Made by a program: the position numbers and the translations under genes. A DNA stretch of 64,000 nt from NCBI GenBank assembly GCA_015039365.1, contig WION01000020.1:186001-250000 (forward strand), read 5' to 3'. This document shows, one piece after another, positions 10,791 through 22,490 of this stretch (positions are counted from its first letter, which is position 1; every line of letters starts with the position of its first letter). The notes under the pieces were generated by a model, which saw only the letters and a program-made list of their open reading frames with translations, did no database searches and was not told the origin of the DNA. The stretch is from Amanita rubescens. Taxonomy: Eukaryota > Basidiomycota > Agaricomycetes > Agaricales > Amanitaceae.

Positions 10791-11760
10791 CTGTTGTAAT
10801 GCCATTCTCATCCCCGTTTTTGAAACGAGTTGCCCCCGGATTCGCTTTTGGCAGGCTCGCTGTGCTTCATATTTTGATACTGTCTGCCAGTGTGTAGCAC
10901 ATAGCCGGATCCTGCAAAGATGTACTCTACGCATCCAAATTCTGATCAAACTTCAGAGCCAATGTGGATACATATGTTCAACAGATAATAGACATGAAGC
11001 TTCAGGGGACCAGGACTCAGTACTTGATTTTGTGGGTGGTGAGGATGTTCTTCAAAATCCTGTTTATGAAGAGAAAGTTAGCACAGTGGGAGCTTAGTGG
11101 ACTAGTAGGGCGGGCTTGAGTCTAGTAGTAGGTATGGAACATTGGAATTGTCCAGGGGTACTATACCCCTGTCATTCCATACTAGCCCTATCAGCGGCAC
11201 AGGCAACAAAGTCAAAACAGGAGATCCACTTTCTGCAGAATAAGTCGATGATCAGCATTCACATGTTGCAGGACCATTAAAAATGTCTTGGTGGATGATG
11301 GTTAGCTCACAGCCTTCCATCAATGGTGTTCCTGGATTCTCAGATGATGTCATTAGGAGAATGGGTGTGACATAGATTTGATTGGACAACAACCAAAGCT
11401 TAAAGGGCCATTTGAGGCCCATATCAAAAGCTCAGCCCTGATGCCCCTGCCCTCTAACTGGGCAACAAGTACCATACTTTTCAATGATTACTTATGTACA
11501 TACTTACTCTCTCATAGTCAACTAATGTACACTGCATTTGATACAATTCTCTACATGAATAGTAGTTGAGCTTGGCTATTGAAGCCTGACTGCCCATGGT
11601 GATACAATCAATCAATGTGAATGGAGCATCATTCCTTGGGCCTGTATCTATCCCTGTCAACTTCAGTGGACTCCATAATGTCCCTGAAGAAAATTGTGGT
11701 TGGATGCTGGGATCCCATCCTAACCTCCATTAAGAGGACAGCTTGATGAAAGCAGATCAT
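10791..11760. other. Gene-free stretch with a nested hairpin
   Basis: No gene is supported. At 11105-11190 there is a nested inverted repeat. The inner stem AGGGGTA/TACCCCT has a 3-nt loop (11155-11171). Outside it GTATGGAA (11132) pairs with TTCCATAC (11175), and TAGGGC pairs with GCCCTA. The part after about 11580 grades into decayed TPR-coding repeats of the neighbouring gene. Confidence 0.4.
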
Positions 11761-11764
11761 TACC

Positions 11765-14616
11765 CTCAGTTCAACCTTCCCTGTTCCTGATATGTAAGTG
11801 CTAGATTGGCCATGCTGCTAAGAGTGTATGGGTGCTGTGAATCCAAGCTTTTCTTTCCTTGCCTCACATGACTTCTACCTCAAGCTTCTCTGCCTCATCC
11901 CACCTCCCCTGGTTCCTGTATGTGGATGCTAGATTAGCCATGCTGGTAAGAGTGTCTGGGTGCTGTGATCCAAGCTTTTCTTTGCCTTGCCTCCATGACT
12001 TCTACCTCCAGCTTCTCTGCCTCATCCCACCTCCCCTTGCTTCCTGTATGTGGATGCTAGATTAGCCATGCTGGTAAGATGTGTCTGGGTGCTGTGATCC
12101 AAGCATTTCTTTCCTTGCATCCATGACTTCTACCTCCAGCTTCTCTGCCTCATCCCACCTCCCCTGGTTCCTGTATGTGGATGCTAGATTAGCCATGCTG
12201 GTAAGAGTGTCTGGGTGCTCTGAACCAAGCTTTTCTTTCCTTGCCTCCATGACTTCTACCTCCAGCTTCTCTGCCTCATCCCACCTCCCCTGGTTCATGT
12301 ATGTGGATGCTAGATTAGCCATGCTGGTAAGAGTGTCTGGGTGCTGTGATCCAAGCTTTTCTTTCCTTGCCTCCATGACTTCTACCTCCAGCTTCTCTGC
12401 CTCATCCCACCTCCCCTGGTTCCTGTATGTGGAATGCTAGATTAGCCATGCTGGTAAGAGTGTCTGGGTGCTCTGAACCAAGCTTTTCTTTGCTTGCCTC
12501 CATGACTTCTACCTCCAGCTTCTCTGCCTCATCCCACCTCCCCTGGTTCCTGTATGTGCATGCTAGATTAGCCATGCTGGTAAGAGTGTCTGGGTGCTGT
12601 GATCCAAGCTTTTCTTTGCTTGTCTCCATGACTTCTACCTCCAGCTTCTCTGCCTCATCCCACCTCCCCTGGATCCTGTATATGTATGCTAGATGAGCAA
12701 TGCTGCCAAGAGTGCCTGGGTGATGTGATCCAAGCTTTTCTTTCATTGCCTCCATCACTTCTACTAAAAGCTTCTCTGCCTCATCCCACCTCCCCTGGTA
12801 ATTGTATGTGCATGCTATATTAGCCATGCTAGTGAGGGTGTGTGGGTGCTGTGATCCAAGCTTTTCTTTCCTTGCCTCCATCACTTCTATCTCCAGCTTC
12901 TCTGCCTCATCCCACCTCCCCTGGCTTATGTATATGATTGCTAGATCGGCCATGCTATTCAGAACAAATGGATGTTTTGGTGCAAGATTTGCTTTCCTTC
13001 TTTCCAGAGTCCACATAATTAGTTTTTCCTCTTCATTCCAACTCCCAATATGATGGAATACAAGTGAAAAACGACCACATTCATCATCATAGTAGATGTT
13101 ATTTAGATTTAGCTGTGCTGCCTGATTTTTTATTGTTCTTATGTGTGGTGCAAGTAACCCACAATATTCATAATTGTCAATTGTATAGTCCACATCTACT
13201 GAACAAGCTAGAAATGCCTTTACCATCAGGAGCTGTTCAGCAATTTCCATCTTTGGAGCTCTATTCCTACTCCAAGAATGCACTAAAGGGTGTACTGAAT
13301 ACAGTTTCCCACTGCTCTTAATGAGGGAAAATGACAGCAGCACTTGAATTCCTAATTGAAATTGCATTTTATTCCATCCCCCATTCTCATCCAGGAACAA
13401 GACCTTAGGATTTAGCATTGTTATTGAAAGTGGGAGACCAGTTTCCTTTTCTTCATCAATGTTCCTCTTCTTGTAGTTCTCTGCAGCATTTTTGAACAAC
13501 TCTTCAGGTATATTCTCATGATGTAAAAATGCAATTATCTGATATAGAGTGATAGCACTCTCAGCTGCTATAGCTTCAGGATCTCTTTTTTGTGCAGCTT
13601 TGGTTTCAATTTCTTTCATTGAGATTTCCCAAGTTCCATAGGTGCAAGATCCATAATCAGATGCTCCTTTGAATAAAGGATTAGACATTAATTCATCATG
13701 ATTCTTGGCATATAATTCCAGATAATCATCAAGGGGGCATTTACAAGTTAGCATATATGCACCAGCTTGGTCAATTGCAAGGGGGATCCCTCCCAGCTTT
13801 GAAATAAGTTGTTTAGCCATGGATTGTGTATTCTCTGATTCATAATTTAGCCTGGCTGATTTTGATAGTAGAGATAATGCCTCTTCTTCTCCCATTTCAA
13901 TAACCTCCACTGAATTCTCTGTGATTCTCATCAGTTCCAAATTCCTGCTTGTTATCAAGATATTTCCTTCATTCCCAGGAGGGAGGAACCTTTCAACCAC
14001 ATGGCATCCACTATCTGCATTATCATATATCATCAACCAATTGGATGTCTTGGAAATCCATTTGAGTACAGATGAAGCTGAAGAGGCAGCTTCAGCAGTG
14101 CCACTATTTGCCTGAGCAATCTGCTTGAGTCTGAGATCAATCATACTCTCTGAAGAAGCATCAATCCAAAATATGTCAGAAAATCTATGTAGGATACTCA
14201 ATCATCTTATGTAGCAATGTAAAGTGTCTAGTAGCACTCACAGTGTTTCATGTTCTTCAATGAATTTGAGGCAAATTTGGGTCTTGCCAATACCTCCCAT
14301 GCCATGCAAAAGAAATGACTTCCTTTGCCTTGCAGTACTTGAGCCAAAATAATCCTTTAGCCTCTCTAAGTATATACCATGACCTGTAAACATAGTACTA
14401 GAATGCCTCAGAGGAGGCAAGGGTGGCAGCATATTAGGAGAAACAACTGGGTGATTGATTGATTGCTAAGAGTCACCAAGATCATTGACATCATCACACT
14501 AGCCCAAAGTTACATACATAGTAATTCCCATGGACCTCAATGAAGTGGCTACCTGTGACAGAAACTCCAGTGGAGCTGGCCGAAACCGGAAAAGTGTGTT
14601 GATTGTCCATTACCAT
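11765..14616 (-). pseudogene. NB-ARC/TPR NLR-like protein, decaying copy
   Basis: Exon 1 (14616-14514) starts MVMDNQHTFPVSASS and holds VTGSHFIEVHGNY. Exon 2 (14446-14242) carries the P-loop HGMGGIGKTQ. Exon 3 starts at 14196. The splice phases match the intact plus-strand copy at 56733-60315. NB-ARC landmarks are IFWIDASSES, NWLMIYDNADSG (Walker B region), NILITSRNLEL and GGIPLAIDQAGAYM. About five TPR units follow (QGRWDEAEKLEVEVMEARKE type). An extra A at about 12433 breaks the frame, which stops at 12402, giving a predicted product near 700 aa. Further repeat units from 12400 down to about 11765 contain more single-base indels (for example near 12079). Relative to the intact copy, exon 1 lacks the FFTGAQN segment in frame. 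Confidence 0.85.
11840..12960 (-). repeat. 126-bp tandem coding repeats (TPR units) of the decaying NLR-like gene
   Basis: The units share the plus-strand core CTCATCCCACCTCCCCTGG and recur about every 126 bp. Units nearer the 3' end of the gene contain single-base indels; units nearer the NB-ARC domain are more divergent but stay in frame. Confidence 0.85.
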
Positions 14617-16670
14617 GTGTCTGTAGACTGTGGGAGCGTGGTTGTGAAAGCAATTGTAACGCACGTCACACCTGGCGGTGCAGGAAACAAAAACCCACGG
14701 CCGGCCTCACTCTCCACATCCATGTTTCCTTTCCGCAGGAAACCGACAGACCTTCAATGTAGAGTTCAATGCGACAGTTTTGCTCTGGATCACTTTAATT
14801 TTGATCACACTTCAACAGCCGGAATCGTCCTGCGAACAAGGATGATACGGAGCACGGAATCCTTGGAGATAGTGCGACAACGGGCATTGTTGGAGTGGCG
14901 GAGGAGATCGAGTTTCATGACCCGGGATGCTGTCAGCTTGGAAGAGAGGTAGTGTGAGAACAGGTGAGCCGCCTTCATCATCGCTTCATTGACTCGAAGC
15001 TGAAGTCGATTCACAAGGCTAGGAACGCCAAGCCATTGCAGGATCCCGACTCCACCTCTATTCCAAACGCTCAGAACGATACCTGGTGTGCATGCGTGTA
15101 TGTTCATCGAAAGTACAATCTATCCATTACTAACACAAACTACTTCAGAGCCAGAGCCAGAGTCATTCCTCATAGCTTCCACACTGTTCCAGTGACCTCC
15201 AAGTGGACCGTAGCTGTTGAAATCGTTCGACAGGAGCCTGGGGAACTGGCAGAGACAGCGATTGGGGACACGTTGTTCTGTAGGGATGATGGAGGGGGTG
15301 AGGGAACAATGCTGGGTGCGAGCGCCAGGAGGACGAGAATGAGGGATAATTGAACGATGGAAAATGTAATGCAGCGGCGGCGAAAGTAGCGTGAGGCAGG
15401 ATCAGTGAAGGGGATGGCCCAGGAATTATGCGCTGGAGCGAGTTGCTCGGCCTCTAGCTGCTTACGACACGTAGTGAGTTACGAAACTGAACGCCACCAT
15501 ACTACTACAAATCAAACGAGTCCGCGTCCCATCTGTGCATGGTCCCGCATCTCATGGCGCCCTAGTCCGCGCCATGCGCCGCGCCCAGCCCATCGGGAAC
15601 GGTTACATCTACCAGGTATATGCACCGGAAGCCCTTTGCGGCTGTCTTAAACGGTGCACGGGAGAATCTCGCCCTGCCGTTCGCGTTCCAATTCGTATGC
15701 TTTATTTGCAATGCGCTCAGAATGAGGCTCTTTAAAGGTTTTTTTAAGCCAGTCAGGAACGGGCTCTGAGATCCTTTCATCTCCGCACGTTCTGGCAACC
15801 TGTAATTCGGCTAAAGCATTAGTGCTTAGCTGAACTGCAAGGAACGCGTTAGTGTGCTCTTACAATCACTTGTTAACGATTCATACCGTTCATCCATTTC
15901 CGAAAACGTAGAATCGGCGCCATTCCTCTTCCCCTTGTCGCAATGACCTTTTCTCAAACGTCGCCTCCTTTCTAAGAAAATTGTTCATCCCCATTGGACT
16001 TTTGACCCTCGAGTAAACTCGTCGAAATTGGCCGTGACCTTGGATTGAGCTGACAATTCTGTAAGATATAACGCATATAGCGAGTGACAGGAATTCTGAG
16101 GCATGAACTTTACGCACCATTTCGTTGTGTCCGGGATACAACCAATACGCCTCATTACGGGGAGAGTACCACTCGAGGATCGTGTGATGGCGCTTGTCCT
16201 CTTCCTTTTTACACTGGAATATGTCAAGCCACTGGTATAGCACGCCGCCAACGTAAGAATAACAAGCAAGCGAGAAAACGTGGACGTACTTTATAGCCCT
16301 AATATTTGAAAACTTAATCGGCTGCTCTGACCCGATACCCAACCTGGGCGGAAAAGCATCAGAGTGGCATGTATAATTGGATGGCAGATGAAAAGGAACG
16401 CGTCAGATTGAGAGCAGGCGAGCGGGCTACGGGAGAGAAAAACGGGTAGGAGAGCGACGTGAACCGTGGTTGGCCCAGTGTGAAAAAAAGTTCCGAGATA
16501 AGATAGGCCAGCTGCCAATGTAATAGGCCAATCAAGGGTGAGGCCTATGGCATCGGAGAACCCTTACATGGCTATGATATTCCTCACAGGGACTGACACA
16601 GCCTCTTCATGGGGGTTTTCAAGTGAACTAGGCCCTTTAAAAAGCGTCGTACTCTCATGATCATCTCACC
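14617..16670. other. Gene-poor stretch with unsupported open frames
   Basis: Open frames of 100-150 codons occur on both strands (for example 15890-16342 minus, 14964-15353 plus), but none shows a domain I recognise. One minus-strand frame around 15180-15470 contains a hydrophobic run (SIVQLSLILVLLALAPSIV) like a signal or membrane segment, but it has no in-frame ATG. The last 60 bp, GC-balanced and ending in CATCTCACC, form the leader of the monooxygenase at 16671. Confidence 0.35.
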
Positions 16671-18067
16671 ATGTTACCGCAACAAACCACCGTTCTCATC
16701 GTCGGCGCTGGCCCAAGTGGACTAGCAGCCGCTGCATCGCTCTCCGTCCAAGGATACCAAGATTTCGTCATTGTTGACGCTGTCGAGAGGAGCGCAAGGC
16801 CTGTATCCTCTCGCGCGATAGTCGTGCATCCTGCAACTCTCGAGGTGAACCAAGGTCTATTCAATTTAAGTCCAATCGTAACCTCATTCCAACCGTATGG
16901 CAGGCCCTCGATGCTCTTAATATCACGGATGAACTCACCGCACACGGTATCAAAACGACCCAAATGAATATTTACACTTCCTCTGGGCTTCTATCCTGCG
17001 CGGACTTAAGCTCCCTGCATGGCTACACACGTTACCCCTACATCGCGATAGTGTCCCAATACACCACGGAACGTGTTCTGGAGAAGACAATAGAAGAGAA
17101 AGGAATCAAAGTAAACAGGCCACATAGACTTGTTGGGTTGTCCGACGAAGACGGAATGATCGTTGCAACGTTAACGTTTGATAATGGAGAACAGGTCAAG
17201 GCGAAATACGTCAAAGCAGCCGACGGTGCGCGTTCCACCGTTCGCCAGCTCGTCAACGTCAGCTTTGCCGACCCTGACGGCGAGACTATCGCAGATAAGG
17301 ACGCGACGCAACTAGTTTTTGCCGATGTAACCTTTGCCTCCCCTCCAGCGCAGATGGTGCAAGACAAAATCGCCAGATATGTCTCCAATTTCGGTTTCTT
17401 CCTCTCTATTCCTGTCCCCAAATCACCCTATCTAGAGTCGCACGAGTCAACCTCAGATGGGATTTACAGAATCGGGTTTAACGTACCCAAGGAAGACGGA
17501 CCACCGCCTTCGTCGCCCGGTGTGGATTTTTTCCAGGGGCATTTGGATAAGATTCTACCCGCGTTTATGTACCCATTCAAAAGAGAAGCGGGCAGTTTAA
17601 AGATTGATAAGGTATTATGGTCGACGCGGTTCCGAGTCCATGCAGCAATCGCAAACGAGTTCCTTGTCCGACTCCACGCGAAGAGCCGCAGCCAAATCCC
17701 GAACCCTCGTGCTGTATTCTTCATCGGTGATGCAGCTCACATTTATGCTCCCGTTGGCGGGCAAGGGATGAATCTCGGTCTACGAGACGCAATTAGCCTC
17801 GCTCCCGTGCTCATAAAGCACATGGAGTTGTTCCCGGGGGATCCTTCCGCCGCTGATAAACTGCTAGAGGAGTACGCGTCGACGCGATATGCAAGTGCCC
17901 TTTGCACGATCCACTTGACGAAGAGGTCGATGGGTATTATTGCGAGATTGGGCGCAATGACAGGCGGTTGGGCGAGTTACTTCATGTGGGTGGTGAGACT
18001 GGTATTCATGCTGCCATTTGTGACAAGGAAGATGGCATGGGAGGCTAGTGGGCTCGGCCGGCCCTGA
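16671..18067 (+). CDS. FAD-dependent aromatic-type monooxygenase, copy 1 (intact)
   Basis: This is a PheA/TfdB-like flavoprotein hydroxylase using NAD(P)H and O2; its substrate is unknown. Exon 1 is 16671-16844 and exon 2 is 16904-18067 (phase-0 intron), giving 445 aa. The N-terminus MLPQQTTVLIVGAGPSGLAA carries the GxGxxG Rossmann motif. AADGARSTVRQ provides the DG motif, and VFFIGDAAHIYAPVGGQGMN the GD motif that contacts FAD ribityl and pyrophosphate. A hydrophobic C-terminus (FMWVVRLVFMLPFV) may give loose membrane association. It lacks the thioredoxin-like C-terminal domain of true phenol hydroxylases. It heads a tandem array of three copies on the same strand. Confidence 0.92.
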
Positions 18068-20388
18068 TGATACATCAGCTAGGGAACTACGGTTCCGAAA
18101 TTCTCGGATATATCTGTTGACCATTATTATAAATAACTCCCTGTACGATACACGTATCACTTCATTGAATTCCTGAGGAACTGGTGTGGGTGCATGATTT
18201 GTTTTGTCATAGCATGAGCGATGCGCGTCATGGTCTTCATTGGGCCCTTAGAGAGCTCGTAAAAGAAATTTGCATGCTCTCGTGATCCTGGAGTGGGTGA
18301 ATGACTTTCCTCTCACGTCGGATTTTGAACCATTGCCGTCCTATGTATGTGGGCAGCGTACGATAGTTCCGTGGCCTTGTGGAGATGTCGCTCGATGAAG
18401 TGTTGTTCGAAGATAGCCAGGATTTCTCGGTGGTCTGCAAGTGAGCTCGCTATGCGATCTACTTTGTCGTTCCCGTTAATGCCAACGCGGGCTGGGTAAT
18501 AAGGTGTAGAGTGATTTGGCGCGTAGAAAAGGGGTCCAGGAGGGCAAGGTTGCACCTCAACGAGAACATCTAGCTAGAATGAGCGCCCAGGTCGAGGAGA
18601 CTGAGCAAGACCGTTTTTTTGTCGGTCGCTAGGTAGGCATCCCCACTGCATCTTTGGGGTCATGATCCATCGAAGAGCGAGTTCCAATGCCGCTATTTCT
18701 GCGTCATACGAAGAGCCGGAGAGCAGCCACTCCAAGGCGTCAGAGACCCAGGTATGGTTTCGTAGGACAGAAAGTGCAGCGGCGCCTCAGCGTACAGGGC
18801 TGGGGGACCACCACGATGGAGGAGAGCCACGTACGGTATTCCCGTAGCCGTGGCTTGTGGCAAGTCGTCCGAGTTTTTCTGGGAGTCTAAATGGTGATAG
18901 ATTCGATCACGGTAGAGGTGGTAAACGTCGAACTGCTCATGGGTGTCTTCAGCGCCGGATCGGGGGCGTGTTAAGGGCTTATCGCTTGGAAGGTGCCGAT
19001 GTCGCCTTTTTGGGCGCGCATTGCGGAGACAGGATTCAGGTCCAAACCCCGCAACGGAGAAACTGTCTTGAAATACTCGCCAACCGCAAGAAGCCTGGGT
19101 AGATGAATTTGCAATAGCGCTGCGTGCATACTACCCTATTCTCTTCAAATGCTGGGCCGCGGAAGCCTATGATTACGAAATTGGTGATTTCAACGTCACA
19201 CGAGTCTTCCCAATTCGTCTTTATGGCACGCCCACCCGAAAATTCGGCGCATGCTGAAACGCGGGTCGTGTGAGTAGTCCTTGACCCAACAGGTGGCCAT
19301 CGTGGAAAGAGAAGACGTGGCAGACTGGACAATAATCGGGGGAAAATAATAGCGGAGTCGGGCACTTCGAAGGCAAGGGGGCAGCCGACAAGGGAAGAGA
19401 ATGAAAGGCATGATCACCTCAAGTAAACTTTTTGTTGTCTCGGTATAACTCGATGACATTTTTGAGCGCATACACCCCCATGTGGTGTCACCAGAATAAG
19501 CGATGAGGACATCACAATGCCGTATGGGGACGACATTCTTGAAGCTCGAGTGACAAATGACGGCTTTTCGGCACAGGGAGCAGGGCAGATAACGGTGATC
19601 AATGCCCTAGGACTGAGAGGGGTAAAGCACCAGATTCAAGGTGGACTGACCGTGAAACTAAAGGCGATTAGCATCTGGATTCTAGTCCCCATCGTTACGC
19701 TGGTCTGTTGAACAAGAGAGGCATGACTAACAATGACGCATTTTGACTAACGATAGTTACGCGTCAATGTCGTCGGTGTCTTGAAAAAGAGGATGTTTGA
19801 TATGATCCAAAAGTGACAAGAACCGAAAAACAGGGGGAAAGAAAATCACGGAAGGTCGTCGGCTATAGGATTCCAATCAGATAACTTATGGGGAAAGAAG
19901 ACGAAAGGTGGCAATCGGAATTTCAAAAATTCAGAAATGGTCTGCGTTCCCAGTTTGGGATTGATCGTTACCAACAAGAACAACTTCTACAACTTGCATT
20001 GGGCATGAGTTAATTTTACTGAGGGTAAGCAATGACCGGTGATGCTGCCAGCAGTGACTGCGTGGAGGCTCATCAGCGGCCTTATCTTGATTGTGCAACC
20101 TCCAGCATCCATCTATCACATGAAGGCCGTGTGTTCATGCAAAGGAATCAAGTTAAACAAAGACTAGGAACTCTGTGAGATTGAAGTGCTTGTATTGGGT
20201 TGAGAATTCGAACATCGTACCCTTACCAGTACCCATGTCAATCTCCAGTCTATCAGGGAACCGCATGCTACGGGCCATCAAACTAGTCAAGCTAGATGAT
20301 ACTTACTCATCTGAGCTGTGAGGATTGGACTCGGAGTCGCCCCTTTTAAAGTACGTCCCGTTCTCTGTTCTTCTCATCCGAATCGCCA
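18068..20388. other. Intergenic region within the monooxygenase array
   Basis: Apart from the RNase H relic described separately, this holds no supported gene. The plus-strand frame 19517-19711 and several minus-strand frames lack family signatures. The last tens of bases before 20389 resemble the leader of copies 1 and 3. Confidence 0.4.
18240..18960 (-). pseudogene. Relic of a retroelement RNase H-type domain
   Basis: On the minus strand, YDAEIAALELALRWI (about 18665-18710) resembles the AExxAL helix of RNase H. VGINGNDKVDRIAS (18430-18490) resembles the GNDxVDxxA active-site end found in fungal LINE RNase H domains. The two are in different frames with stops between them, so this is a degraded fragment. 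No reverse transcriptase was seen next to it. Confidence 0.5.
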
Positions 20389-21699
20389 ATGTTACCGCAG
20401 CAAACGGGTATTCTCATAGTCGGTGCTGGTCCAGTTGGACTAGCACTTGCCCTATCACTCTCATTCCAAGGATACAAAGACTTCGTCATCGTTGATGCTG
20501 TCGAAAGAACCGCGAGGCCAGTATCCTCTCGCGCGATAGTCATGCATAGTTCAACTCTCGAGGTGAGCGGGGCCATCGTGTATTTCAACGTCCAATAACA
20601 ACGTACAGGTCCTCGAACCTCTTCAAGTTGCCTCCAAGCTCAATGAACTCGGGGTTAAAGCGAAGAATGTTAAACTTTACACCGACGCTGGGATGCTCTT
20701 CGACGCAGACTTTAAATATCTGAAGGGAGATACAAGGTTCCTGTTCATGTTGCTCGTGTCCCAATATACAACGGAGCGGATTCTGTAGAAAGAAGCCGTA
20801 GAACGAGGTATCAAAGTGGAAAGACCATATCGACTTGTTGGGCTATCGGATAGTGAAGATGAATCGATCGTCGCGACGTTCGATAATGGACAAAGGGAGA
20901 TGATGCGTTTATTGATGACAAGGTGACCCAGATGGCCTTGGCCGAAGTAACCTTGTCCCCCCAATCCAACGGACATCTTGCCACGCGATCAGGTCTTTAG
21001 GTATACCTCCAAGTCCAACTCCTGCCTCGCCATTCCTATCCCCAGATCACGCTATCCTGAGGCGTACGATTCATCATCAGATAGCATATACAGGATCGAA
21101 TTTAACATACCCAAGGAAGATGGGCCACCACCTTCGTCTCCCGACGCTGCTTACTTCCAGAAGTATTTGGATAAAATTCGACCCAAGTTTTTGTACCCAG
21201 GAAAGAGAGGAGCGGGAAGCATAAAGATTAATAGGGTGTTTTGGTCGAGGAGGTTCCTACGCATTCTGCCATCGCGGAAAAGTACCTCGTCCGGCTCCAC
21301 ACGCAGAACGGGAGCCAAAGCCACTCCTCGAATCCCCGCGTCGCATTCCTCATCGGCAATCCAGCTCACATCCACTCTCCCATTGGAGGGCAAGGGATGA
21401 ATCTCGGCCTACGAGAAGCGATTGGCCTCGCTCCTGTGCTCTTAAAGCACATGAAGTTGTTCCCGCATGATCCTTCTTCAGCCGATAAACTTTTAGAAGA
21501 TTACGCGTCATTGAGGCGTGAGGTTGCGCTCAAGACGATCCAGGTGACGAAGCGATCTGCGAGCATTCAGACGATGTTGGGTACGTTGGCGCACGGTTGG
21601 AGTAGGTACGTTATTCTGTGGGCGGTGAGACTGTTCTTCATGCTGTCGTTTGTGGCGGGGAAATTAGCTTGGGAGCTTAGTGCGCTTGGGCGGGCTTGA
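20389..21699 (+). pseudogene. FAD-dependent monooxygenase, copy 2 (broken)
   Basis: Exon 1 (20389-20562) is intact, MLPQQTGILIVGAGPVGLAL. Exon 2 continues VLEPLQVASKLNELGV and SQYTTERIL, then meets an in-frame TAG at 20786-20788. Around 20890-20900 the sequence jumps from TFDNGQ to DDAFIDDKVTQM, deleting the segment that in copies 1 and 3 holds the DGARS motif. A further frame change occurs near 21240. The tail (HIHSPIGGQGMNLGLREAIG, ending ELSALGRA) is still recognisable. With the FAD-contact DG motif missing, it cannot make a normal enzyme. Confidence 0.9.
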
Positions 21700-22490
21700 C
21701 CCTGGTTGGTTAAGTCTTGAACGTTCCATGATTTTTCCGATCCTAGATTAGCAGTTGTACTAGGCCCACCCAATAGAGGTCATTCTGAAAAATAAAAAAC
21801 TGTTAGTTTCACTGAAAAAGATATCGGTGTAGGCAGCACACCTGCCGCTTTCTAAAACACGAAGCCCCCTGTGGACCCTCGATTTTGGGCTGCCGAAACG
21901 CTGAGGCATTTGCGGTTACGACATTGACAACTTCGTCAACAGTCTTCCCAAATTTCTTGATGCCGTTTGCCTGAACCTATGTATGCTAGAAAAGTGGGTC
22001 CGCGTACAATAGCTGGACGACAACGCGTGAAGAGTCCTTGGCCTTCAAGTGGAGTACCATGGAAGAGTGAGAGGAGGGGAGAATAGCCTGGGAAATGATA
22101 GTCGGAATCGATGCAGCTTCTCGATGCGATGAGGTACATTAACAGAGGGGGAGTATCAGATAGCGTGGAGCGAGAGACTACGGTGTTGGTAGGCAAGACC
22201 ATAGCACGGTATAACTTCAACATGCTGACGTCATAACAATTTGTCAAAGACGCTTCTCTTCATCCGTCCAACTGTTTATGATGGGACTTGCTCCGTTCCG
22301 AAAAGGGACTCTTCTCTTGCAGCCGCCATGTTACCGCAGCAAACAACTGTCCTCGTTGTCGGTGCGGGTCCAACTGGATTAGCAGCTGCCACATCACTTG
22401 CTTTTCAAGGATGCAAAGACCTAGTCATCGTTGACGCTGTCGAGAGGAACATGAGGCCACTATCATCTCGCGCGTTAGCAGTACACGCTG
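21600..22490. repeat. Segment duplicated again at the right end of the window
   Basis: From GTAGGTACGTTATTC (about 21602) through the tail of monooxygenase copy 2, the whole intergenic region and the first exon of copy 3, this segment is nearly identical to 63115-64000, at an offset near 41.5 kb. It includes a 103-codon minus-strand frame with the same translation in both copies. Differences are a few substitutions and small indels. Confidence 0.9.

Noticed and set aside
12081..12696. Plus-strand frames rich in SMTSTSSFSASSHLPW repeats
   Set aside because: They are antisense shadows of the decayed TPR repeats of the minus-strand NLR-like gene.
16084..16342. Possible minus-strand gene at 15890-16342
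   Set aside because: It is open for 150 codons but has no domain or confident splice partners, so it is left as unsupported sequence.
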